A program made the translations under genes and the position numbers. DNA of 64,000 bases, from the NCBI GenBank assembly GCA_013398295.1, contig VZSF01001417.1:730322-794321 (forward strand), in the 5' to 3' direction. Source of the DNA: Chionis minor (taxonomy: Eukaryota > Chordata > Aves > Charadriiformes > Chionididae). A model generated the notes under the pieces. That model did not search any database, was not told the DNA's origin, and saw only the letters and a list, made by a program, of their open reading frames with translations. Of the stretch, positions 49,001-61,000 are shown in pieces (the stretch's first letter is position 1; the number at the start of each line of letters is the position of its first letter).

Positions 49001-52000
49001 TCATAAATTCTTTCAATCTTTTTTCCATTAGTTATTTTCCATTACTGAAGTTATTTATTGAGGGCTATAATCCCCCGATGCAGTTACAGTACTTGGGGAC
49101 CAATCCGCACTCTCAATTTCAGTTTATGAGCATAAGTGTTTTCCATTTTTGTTCTACTGAACATAAACTGTGTTTACACTTATACCTAAAAGTATCAACA
49201 GAAGCTCTTTTCATATATCTGATCAAATACTGGTAAATACTTTTAAATTGTGTGCATTTACTTACCCACAGTAGAACAGCACAACACAAACATAAGCTAA
49301 GATTCCTTGTACTTTTATTGAGCTTGTCACAACTCTGATGAGCTGTTTGAAGAATAAAAGTTAAACAGTTAAGACACGTAGCACACAATTATTAATAAAA
49401 TATTTTAACAGATGTTTCTTATTTGATAAATTCAAGACAAAAGTAGAAACATTTACATTAATAGGAATTTATTCTAATGTTCCCCTTGGTAGTGCTAACT
49501 GTTCAAGATTCTCAGTTGAGTAAGTATTATACTCGCATGTAGTTGCAGCTTTGCCAAAACTACAGTCTGATAGTGTTTCTTTCACCACTGACTTCCAAGT
49601 AGAATAACAAGCAAAAAAAACCCTCCTCAGAAGTCCAAGGCTGGAAGCTGAGTTAACAATTTTTGAGGAAAATGTCAAGAGGTGCTGATGCAGTAAAAAG
49701 AGAAGCAGTGTTTTGTGCTATGCTAACATTTTGAATACAAAATTGCTCTGTGGACTAGGCACATGAATCCCAAGTTTCAGTAACAGATGATCCTGAATTT
49801 TTTTTTTTTTTTAACTTTAGTATTTCACAGTTAGGGTTCCAAGTTAGCAAAGCACTTCAATTTGTTTTAAATCTACTGGTATCCAGGATAACATATCAGA
49901 CACAATTAACTTGAAAAAAACATTTCAATTGAATTATCACTGGCATACTTTACTTAGTTATAACAGAAATCATGATTATAATAGTTGTTTTGGTTTTTTT
50001 GGTGTTGTTTGTTTTTTTAAATCCTGGATAAAAAATAGGCAAAGCCTGTCAGTAGTATTTTTCCCCATCTCTATGGGAGATTTAAAAGTCATTTCATATT
50101 GATATTTTTCCAGGAAAATTATGAGTTAGCATCTTTGCTGGCAAAGCAAGGACTCATTCCCAGTATTACGATAAGTACTGCTTGTCTACATGTGTGTATG
50201 GGGAAAATCACAGCAGCTATTTACAAAAAACATTCTGCAATAGTTGGTTCAGAACAGACAGCACGTGAACACAATTCCAATAATGACGTGATTCATTTTA
50301 TAGCAGCGTGTCCATGTAGCAGGGTCAACTATTTTAGAATCGCATATTCTACAACAGCTCAGAAGCTCAGTGCCCCATATAAAAGAAAAGTGAATCATTA
50401 AGCATACCATTACAGGGACAGCCACAAGGACTCCTATGAAAAACCTAAAAAACCTAGTACACCACTGCTAACCTTCTGGCAACCAGCTGCTTTGACTATT
50501 ACGAATGAATGAATAGGATAATTGCCAAAAAGAATAAATGTCTAATAAGCACAGATGTAGTTTCATTCCACTGCTACAGTTCAAGCGCTTATAAATTCTA
50601 TAAAATTAATATATATTCAATTTTCTATGAAAGGCTGATAAACAGCAACACATTTATTAAGTCATAATTAGCATGGGTTATAGGTTATACCGAATGCTAA
50701 TTCAACCTTGCAGCATCACTTCCCTTACTTAAGGTGACCATTTCATCCTCAAAACACCAAAATGAGCTATCTATCTCACAGGCGTACATTCTCAAAGTGA
50801 GATCCTATTGAAAGAAAACTGATAGGAAAGATAAAACTTACTAAAACAGCCAGCGGAAGAGGAATGAAACCCATTCTTCTGGAAACCGAATCACTATAAT
50901 CTGTATATGCCTAAAAAAAAAAAAGGAGGAAGAATAATGAACTATTTATGCAAAGGCACGAGCTTATTTTAGCTTGGCACACTCTCTAGATAAGAATCAA
51001 TCTCTGCTAACAAACACTATACTGGTATAAAGCGTACCTATTCACATTTTGAAACTCAAATGCAGACTGCTGTACTCTTAGACAAAGACATTATACTATC
51101 ATCACCGGTAAGATCAGCTTCAGTGCTCTAAATCAAGAGTAACTGGAGTATAATGCAAATCTCTAAATTGAGAGCAATTAGGACACTGAATCCAAACGCA
51201 CTATGGTATTTTATCTGGACATTATTACTAGCTTGGAGACCTTTTTGTATTAATTTGACTTTGATCCTCAAATACTACACAGAAAAAACCGTAACAGGAA
51301 TAAAGTAACAGTTATCCATCACACCAGCAATTTTAAATCATCCTACAAACATCTATAATTAGCCTCAGTATAATTGTGTTAAAATAATTTGGAAAATACA
51401 TTGACTTTGGCACTCTAAAAACCCAACTATTTTGCATGACAGCTTTCATGCAGTATTGAATGTCATGCCAAAGTTAGGTAGCATCATACAGACACTCATT
51501 TTCCACAAAGGATCCTTAGGAAAAGTAATAGAGTTTTCAGAACTAATAAAGCATTCTTTTAAATTAAGAAACAATTATTTATTTGTAACTGAAGGTGTCG
51601 GACTTCTTTATGAAGCATAACTACTGCACTCCTAGCAATAGTTATTAAGCGTGCCCCAGAAAACTACATAAATTATTATAATAAAGTTCATTTAATAGTT
51701 AGAGCGCTCACTAACAGGTAAGAGACTCATTTAGGAAAGGTGTGCTGTAAAAAGTCTTCCAAAAAACTGTACTAATGAGAAACACAAGCAGTCTGTGTGT
51801 TCCATAAATACCCATGCCACAACAGTAACATGCATGGGACAAACATCCCTATACATCTGTGCATGCTGTCTGTGAAGAAATAACATAAATTCCAAATGAA
51901 CACTGTATTTTGACCCAAAACAGTTAAAATACAGTGGAAAGAACGGTAACTTAAAATTATCTCAACAACATCTTGTTAAGCTTACTTACTTTCCACACAT

Positions 52001-55000
52001 CTCAAAAATATCAAACTTGTAATAACCGTCCCCTGACTATAAGTGTATTTTGAAAAGACTTCTCAACAATGTATTGAATAAAGCCTGAACCAATGCAAAA
52101 AACTGGGTAAAAGTAAGAATATAAATCACAAGGAAATATTCCTGTTATTTCTTATTTAAAAAAGGAGAGTAGAATTTCAGTGTTCTAGGAGTGTAACAGT
52201 TCTGTATGTATTTCTTTAAGTATTTGTTCCAATATCCCCCCCTCCAATTATGTTAGTTAACACAAGAAAATGCCTTTATTTGCAGGCTTACATTTTTCTG
52301 TCGACTGCTAACAAGGTCAAATGCAAGACTTGCTCTGTATTCACTGTAGACCTGGAAAAAATCCAGCACATCGGATGCTTGATTAATTTTTTAATCACAC
52401 TTTATAGAAGCAACAGAGATATTAATAAAATATTTATGTAAAAAATATTATAAACACTTATGTACAGGCTGAAGGAGTCAACAGCAGGTTTTTTTGAGGT
52501 CTAATTGCACCCTTCAACAGATGTGTTTGTATTTCTGTGCTAAAATAACTTGTGTATGTATACAACAAACAAACAACATGCTAAAGGCATTTACTGAATT
52601 TGAGGATCATCAGAAAAACAAAGTAAGAGAAATCATGTTTGCTTTTTTCCTACAGTTCATAATTTGTTTTAAGCTACATGAAAGGTAGCACTGGAATTGA
52701 ACTAAACAAATGGCAAAGCTTACTTATCTACCAAGCAAGTGTTCCCATGAAAAGAGCAAATTGTTATCAGAAGACAAATGAAGCTTTTCTTTCTCTTTGA
52801 AACAGTTCTGCTTATTAAGACAGACAAGCACCTATTTTAAGGATAAGTGGCAGGGCAACTTCCACTGCAGGTGTTCAAAACTTCTGAAAGTCTGACCTTG
52901 TAACTATAAATTTTTATAACTTCATCCAAAAAGATGAAGTCTGTCAAATAAATCTTGCAGAATCATCACCCACTACCCCATCTTCCAGTTGTTTCAGCAA
53001 ACTGAAGCATCCTACATTTTTTGCTATCGTAACTTCATTATCGCTCTTTTTCACACTCTCTATGTGAAAGTAGGGCATGCATAAATGCCTCTGGCATAAG
53101 GGAGCTTATAAGTACATCCATTAAACTTGTTTCCACACTGCACAACGTAGTTAACTTTAGAGATGCTGAAAATGATAGTACTTTCAAGTTCTGATCTCAT
53201 TTCCCAAAAAGTGGTTTTATTAGTAAAAAAAAAACAACGCATCTCTTCATATTTATCAAGTGCATTTGAATTCACACAACATGCAAGACTAATGGCCAAC
53301 GTTATCATGCCACACCACACAAAAAGTAACTTCATCTACTACTTTAAAAGGAGGACAGCAGAATATATATGGCCTAAGAAATTTCAAGAGTGAGAAAATA
53401 ACAGAAAACCCACTTCATATTAGTGCTCCAGGGACAGTGGAGATCTCTGATTTCAGCTTCCACCTTCTAACACACACGCAAGAACAGGGATTCAGCAGCC
53501 TCACAATACCTGTTTTTCCCAAAGCCTGAATTTTAACCTACAATCAATTCTGTTAGGAAGAGGTACGAGCTCTGTCTAGACTGTAGAACAAGTAATCTTC
53601 GGTCAATTTAACGAGTGATCACAAAAATCATCCGCCAGTTACGTGAATTGTAGTTATGTGAACTGTTATACAACACTTCCAATAATTTATGGATCTGGAA
53701 CTCTAATTGGGAAGCAGAGGTGTTATAAAGATCCTCAGAAGTATACTGTATCAGGGAATTACCAAGCTTTCTTGAATGATATCCTATATACGAAACCAGC
53801 AAGTTTTACATTTTCTGCACTGGAATAAATTTTAATATTTAAAAAAACAATAGTAAATTAAACAGTAACTTAAAATAGCGCTCAGCATTCCAAACAGGAT
53901 ACCTACATCTGCTGTGATGTCATTGAATTTTGTTATAAAGGCATGTTTCACAATATCCACCGCAATTTCTGAAGCAACCACCATGCAAACATCTGGGAAT
54001 AACACCCAAAGATGATCTGAAGGTCAAGAAGAAACAAGTTAGGCCATTTAATTTGACTCCAGTATACAAAGCTAAAATTATAACGCTTTCACCCAACAGT
54101 CAAAAATCCTCAAGTGCCTGAAGAGTCAGTATCTTTACATCAGGACTTACAGGTAGTATGCAAGTTCTCACTTATTCCATTGCTGTTCTAGAAACTCATC
54201 AGCACTATGCAATCACACCACAATTAGGATCAGTTTCTAAAGCCTCTACTTCATAATGCTTCACCTCTACCATGAAGACAACCTCTGCACATACTAGCTA
54301 GTAGATGTTCAGTATATATGAGGAACAGATAGCACTTGCAGTTTTAGATGCTTAAGGTAAAATTTAGGTAGACCGGTAACATTAAAGCCAAGTTCAGGTC
54401 CCCCTGAGCCCAACAGATCAGAGCTCATAATTATTAAAACAAAGTTTTAATAAAATCAAACCAAATCCAATTTTTACTCAATATATATTCATTATGGTAT
54501 TAAAATCCTAAGTATAATCAATATTAAATTTTTAGATAATCTATCAAATTTCAATCTCACTAGCGTCACAAAATAAAATTCTCTAGGGGATTCTTCACCC
54601 TCAATGTACTCCAAGGAAATGAAGTGCTGGGAAAAAAAACCATTCAAGACAGTACTTGAAACATAACTATGTACGTTTGTAGCGTAACTGCATGTACTTC
54701 TAGCAGAAAGGATAGAGTCACTACTACAAGAAAGCCAGAAACAGAAAAATGAGAATCTAAGGTATTTGACAAATTAAGATACCTCAATTAAATGTCCTGG
54801 TTACCCTCATCTTTCAAATTGAGGAAAGAAGCAAGAGATACACTTGTTGATAGCACAAGATTTTGTCATTTTGTATTTTTCTACTGGTTTACTCACCTGG
54901 ATTCCATGAGAACTGTTCCATATTTCTTAGACACACAATCAGTAGCAGCACGTAATTAGTGAACCTCTCTTTTATATCTAGTTAAAACAAAAAAAAAAGC

Positions 55001-58000
55001 TGTCAAGTCCAAAGAAACATTTATTTGCATACATAAATATCTACTCATTCCACGGTTCTATCATTTATTAAGCCTTGGATTAGGCAAGCTTTACCACAAA
55101 TCATTTTATCGGATCTGAGGGGAGCTCTGCAGTATGCTGCAGCCTGACAGGATGTCTGCCCGGTGCTGCCTCAACTCAGGGCTCCCAGCATCAGAAGTGA
55201 CTTAAATCGTGACTTACTACCACCTTTTCTAATACGTTAATAAAACAGTCATCTTTCTTGATAAAGTTTGTGCATTTCTTATGGGATTCAAAAAGAACCA
55301 GCACCTCCTGGTGCAAAAATGGAGCCAATACACCCATATGCCATTTCAAGTTATTAGCAAGGCAAATCTCTTTTTCTACAGATCATTGTTATCCATATTG
55401 CTATATACTGGGCCCGCTGGGGGAGGGGAGAAGTGTTTCAAGACAACTATTACACTTTATTTACAAGGTTCCTACTAGTCTTTCATTGCCACCTTAAAAG
55501 GGAACAGCAGGATACAGTAGCTCAGTTATCAAAACCCTAAGAACTAACACAAAACAGGTCTGATTTGACATAGATTCCTATGACTTGCCCTCCCAGACTA
55601 GTCAGGGTCTTTTTTTCTACTTTGGTACCTTATCTCAAGAAACAACCCATACAGCTTGCTTCAGGAAGCATCACTTCAACATATTAAAAAAACCTCCCTG
55701 AAATTATACTCTTAAAAAATGGGGTAAAACCTAAAACATAATGTTTTTTGGGGGTAAGTCATCTCCAAATCCAAAGGGTTCATTTCCTTAAGCACCTTGA
55801 ATATTCCGTGGGGTTCTACCTACTGATTTTAGTCAAAATTGAGAGAAGATAACGAGAACAGAAATGTTCAGAAGAACACACAAAGACTGAGATGGCTAAG
55901 AATATATTTGGCTTTGTGCCAGCAGCTTCCATGCTCTCTAACTAACTACAAACCAGTAACATTTATGGCTGCAGTTACTATATACATATAACAATGCCCC
56001 TCATTTTAAAAAAGAGGTTTCAAAATACTGCCAAGCCTGCAAGAACGGGACAAAATGATAAGAACAACTCCTCCATGAGAGACGAACGAAAAGCACACAG
56101 AATCCAAGAAGTATGAGACTGCACGCATACATGTAAAAATGCACATACATAAACTCATCTCTCAGTATGTTGCTGGGGAAGGGTCAGAGGAAGCACAAGT
56201 TTTCAAAACAGAACAAGTGGCATATGTATGGGAGAAGAAACAAGGAAATCCTTCAATAAAATAAATTTAAATACCAAAAAATCCAGGACACAGGTGAAGT
56301 CCTAACCCTAATTTCTTGTTTTCCTGCCAATAATGCTCCAAGAAGTCAAGTACACTCTTCTATGCTTCTGAATTCACCAAATACTGCCCAGATTACCAGA
56401 ACACAGTATTTTCTAGTTATGAGATATCACTTGGCACTGTCACCAATGGATTAATATGAAGTATAACATTTCTTGATCTATATTTTCTATCACACCCATT
56501 AGTGACTTGAAGGTAATCACTGAGTTTTCAGACTTTTGCCCAAAAATCTCACACTGCATACTTCCACACTACCATGACACATCATTGATCAGCAATGCAT
56601 AAGACAACACACAGAACCCATCTTCAGGGCTTCCAGAACCCAGGAAGGTCTGTGCAGGTAGAAATTCTGAAGTGGGAACTAAGGACCTTAATTCAGCCCT
56701 GAACGTTAAAGCACGTCTCTTCTGATGTTTATTACCTGCTCAGTAAATGTTAGCTCACCAGCTGACAGGATCAAATTCAGACGGGACATCTTTGACCTTA
56801 GATTTCCTCTTATGCTGCAACAATAAACATTTTCCTCCCACTGATTTCTGAGACTGGATGACAGGCTGACACCTATTTTTCCCCTCTGCTTTTTTTTCCT
56901 GTTCTCACTGGCTTCCCTTCTAATCTGTCATCTCTGCTGCCACAGCTGTTCAAGGCTGCTCGTGTGAGAGGAATGCGTGCGACTGCTCTTCATCCTCGCC
57001 CCTCTCATCAACCCACTGGCAGAGATGCAAGCACAAAGTGCTTCAACAGTAGACCCAAATGATTCAGAAATTTGTTTCATTTCTCACCCTCAAAGACAAT
57101 GGCAAAAAAGAAAAAGGCTTTAGGATATCCAGAACAATCAACGCTAATCACTCCTAAATCCCAATTAAAATTTCAGAATACAAAACATGCATCAATAATG
57201 TTCAGCATTAATTATGAACTTATTTGATGTTGTATATGTACATGTTTTCTTTTTTAACACAGGTGAGGGGAATTTCCTGTACCATGTCTTGCCACTTCTT
57301 AGATCACGTGGCGAACTAAAGAACAAGGGAGGCTACAGCCCTAGATTCAAGCTTAGTGACATTGTGCTCTTAAAGAAGAGCAAAGGGAAAGTAAACTACT
57401 GTATCTGTGAGTCTGGGGAAACAAGAGACAAGTCACCAGTGTTAGTGTTCAGTTATAGAGATTGCAGATACTGTCAAAAGGAAATGTCTCTATTCTGCTT
57501 TAGCATGATGAAGAGTAAAATGAGAAGAAAAAGAGAACTCCATTCTTCATTATCCATCATGACAATCCTTGTAACATTGATATAAGCAATTTCAACTCAG
57601 TTTCTAACATATCCCACAGTGCTAGTAATAGACATATCACAAACCGTTTTTCCGTTAGAATATCATACAGCTTTAATAACTCTTTCCATTGTGAGACAGG
57701 GTTAAATGACAGTGAAAAACAACAGGCTGAGAACATTTTAAACGGTCGTTAGGTACCTACACAAGCACACGAGTAAGAAGCTTACTTTCTCACTGTTTAT
57801 GCTCCTAAGTGGTGAAGAACTGACACCTACCACCAATTCAGACACACTTGTCTCCCTGACTTGTCTCTTGTCAGCACACACCATGCACAGACTGCCCTCT
57901 GATACCGTGTTAAACTCTGCGTTTACCAGGGCTGGCCCTGAAGCCTGGCCATACATCATACTACATACTCCCCACATACACAATCTTTACACTATTTTGA

Positions 58001-61000
58001 AAGATGACACTTCTGCCACTAAATTTGCTCGTGCTTCCATGCATCCACTGGTAGTGCAAGTGACTCCACGTGACTAAATCTTTTCAGTTTCCTTTAAAAT
58101 AAATATTTCAGTATATTGAAAAGGGAAAGGAAGAATCAGACCTTCCAAGACATAATGCATCAGAATTTAGTGGTCACGTGTCTAAATCACAATACCCTTA
58201 CATCAACCCTGCCATTCCAATTCAAGAGGAATTCTATGCTCTTCTTAGTAACAGATTTTGCCCTTCTGTAATTTTTTCTGGAAAACTGAGACATTCAGTT
58301 TAAAGGACTGATAGCAAGTGACCCAAAGTTTAATTGCCAACGTGTCAGAGGGTATAATCACTTTTTTAAAATGTGAAAAAGACTACAGAAGTGGATGTGA
58401 TTGGAAATAAAGGATGTTCCTAGGACGGCACTGCATCTAGCATGGAGTAGTGTAATTAATTAGCCAACATCCCAAACGACTGATTACTGAACTCATTCAG
58501 GAAGTACCTGAACTCTGAAGAACTTCAGTACTTTGCAGTGGTAACCAACAAGAAGGGCAGTGAGATCTCAGGAACAGAGATCCAGCAGCGGCACTTCTAC
58601 TCATCTTGGTAGAAAACAGTCTTTAGAACACCTAGTTATTTCCTTCCGGATTCCCTGACACATCATGCAAGAATCCTCAATCAGGAAGGAAAAAAAAAAA
58701 TTTGATCACGTTAATCCCACTGTTTATGTGTGTAGATCAAAATTTGGTGATAAAATAAGTAAAACAAGATCTTTTGATTTGTACCTCAGCAAATCCTAAG
58801 TAGCTCTAGTGACAACTACCTCCTAACAAGGGATCAGAGCACAAGAAAGGATCAAAGACAGAACAAGGAATCATCAAGGAGGTACTGATCAATCTTAAAT
58901 GTACTCCTGCCACCAAACCCTCATCCTTAACATGCATAACTAGATTACATTAATGGTATTAAAAAAACTAAAGACAAAGGAGAAAGCAGTTTGAATTCCA
59001 GAGACCGAAGGCAAAAATGATACAAGCCAAAGAGACTGATAAATTTGGAACAAAGCAGGAAGAACAGAATAAAGAAAAAAACAGTAAGAAATTACAAAGA
59101 AAAACACTGACATTCCTAAAGCTTCAGAATAAATATGTTAAATTTTTGAGATGGGAGATTTAAAAAAACAAGACATAATCTGGACAAACAGCAAAGTGAA
59201 AAAAAAATAACATAATGCACTGCACCTAATGTACTTCTTCACATGAGGTACAATTGTGTTTTGCAAAAAATTTAGTTTAGAGCACAGCTTGAAATTAAAA
59301 TAAGACATTTAAAAGCATAAAGGAAAGCAGCATGCTGGGCTTCCAACAATGATGAAAGAGCTTTTCTTTGTAATTTTAGTCTCTTTGTTCACTAACCCTG
59401 AACCCTACAGAATTAGCTTACAGATATCTATTTCAAAAAGAGTATATATTATTTAAATTTAAGGAAATATTACTTCCCACTACAACAAACTAAAGTTTTG
59501 TGCCTTATGTATAGAAGTCTTTTCCAACAGCCACAGTGTTCAGACTGCCTGGGCACACATAAATTTCCTTGTAAGTCAGGGTGACAGTGTGAAAGTAGTT
59601 TTCCTGCAGCTGACAAGTCAAAGCTGTAGGAGCAGATATGGTTGAAATCACAGATGCTGCAGCTGCAATCTCAAGCAGCTATACAAACCCCAAGATCTTT
59701 ATTGACCTCTTGTACCTAAAAGATAACAGGGGTTTTTTATTAGAACCTGGGTAATCAGTGTATATGTCACAGTCCATTCAATTACGTTTTATGTAGATGA
59801 TTCACGGTTCTTTTAGTTCTCAAGTTTTAATGAATTAGCAGTTACAGCAGAATTTTAAATGGCCATACAAAGGTGAGAAGGATCACTGATTCCACTGATG
59901 CTAAGTCCAGAACTGAAAATACTGGGAAAAATAGCAGTCACACAACAGCTGGCTATCCACAAGCCAGTGCTGAGCACAATATAGAGTGAAAATGATTTCA
60001 CAATATCCTGATCTAAACTGGTAACTTGGTGGCACTTCATGTCCTGGCGTCTTACTACACAGCATCTTCAATACGACGCAGAGCTCTGCAAGGTATTTCA
60101 GTGCACAATACAGGACATGTCTTAGAAAGTACAATTTCTGCTTTCACACTTCTATTCACAAGATTATCTGCTTCTGAATTCTCTTTGTAGCAAATTCTCT
60201 TGATCACAGTATGTCTACTCTTGAGGTCACTGATCCCTTACTTTTCTGCTGGCTCATATTTTTCTTTTGATTAACATGCTAAGTAAGAAGGGAGTTTCAC
60301 CTATTCATGACAAGTTCCTCAGATGTCTCTCTGAGATTGACCTTATTTTCCACCCCATGCCCCGGCCCCCCAAGAATTAGAGTATTTAGTTTCTGTGCAC
60401 TAATCAGTACCTTTTCCCTAAATTTAAACCATGTATTTGAGACAGCAGTAACATTCTGAGCAGAGTCCCAGAGCAGGTGGGGCCAGGGGGCATCCATTCA
60501 GTCTGTCTAAGCTTTATCAGCTACTGTTGCCACCGCTGCCCTAGAGCAGAGACTGCACACCTGAGAAAAAAGCTGCAAGAAACTGAGAGAAAGGTGGGAA
60601 ATATATGGGGGCACCTATATTTAGTGCTTTATTTTAGCAGCCTAGTTCAGTCCAGACATGCAGTTTAAGCATATTGTGCTCCAGACGCAGCAGGCACTCC
60701 AAAGGCTAACTGGAAGCTCAGTCCACAGGACCAGACTAGCCTCAGTTCCAGCAGCAGATGCCAACGCAAGATGCACTACTGTTTCAGCTGCAGGAAATAA
60801 AACATTTAAAGGATAACAAAGTTATCAGAATACGTGAACTGAAGCAATACTGATGCATTCCTACTGAAGCTGTGATACAGTAAATCTGTTCAAGTTCAAA
60901 AGGGGTGAAAACCTCTCCTAAAAACCTGCTAACATTATTTATCTATGAGAAGAAAAACACTGCTATTTATAACCATGCCGAGACGTGGTTCCAGGAAAAG

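Larger units (their letters stand above)
49343..53906 (-). other. TAPT1: TAPT1 introns around the small exons
   Basis: Three introns (49343-50841, 50911-52291 and 52352-53906, each about 1.4-1.6 kb) surround exons of 69 and 60 bases. A T-run at about 49798-49812 and an A-run at 50914-50923 are the only simple repeats. Confidence 0.85.

Noticed and set aside
57214..57585. 123-codon plus-strand frame in a TAPT1 intron
   Set aside because: It runs antisense to TAPT1, with no recognisable features and no good splice or promoter context.
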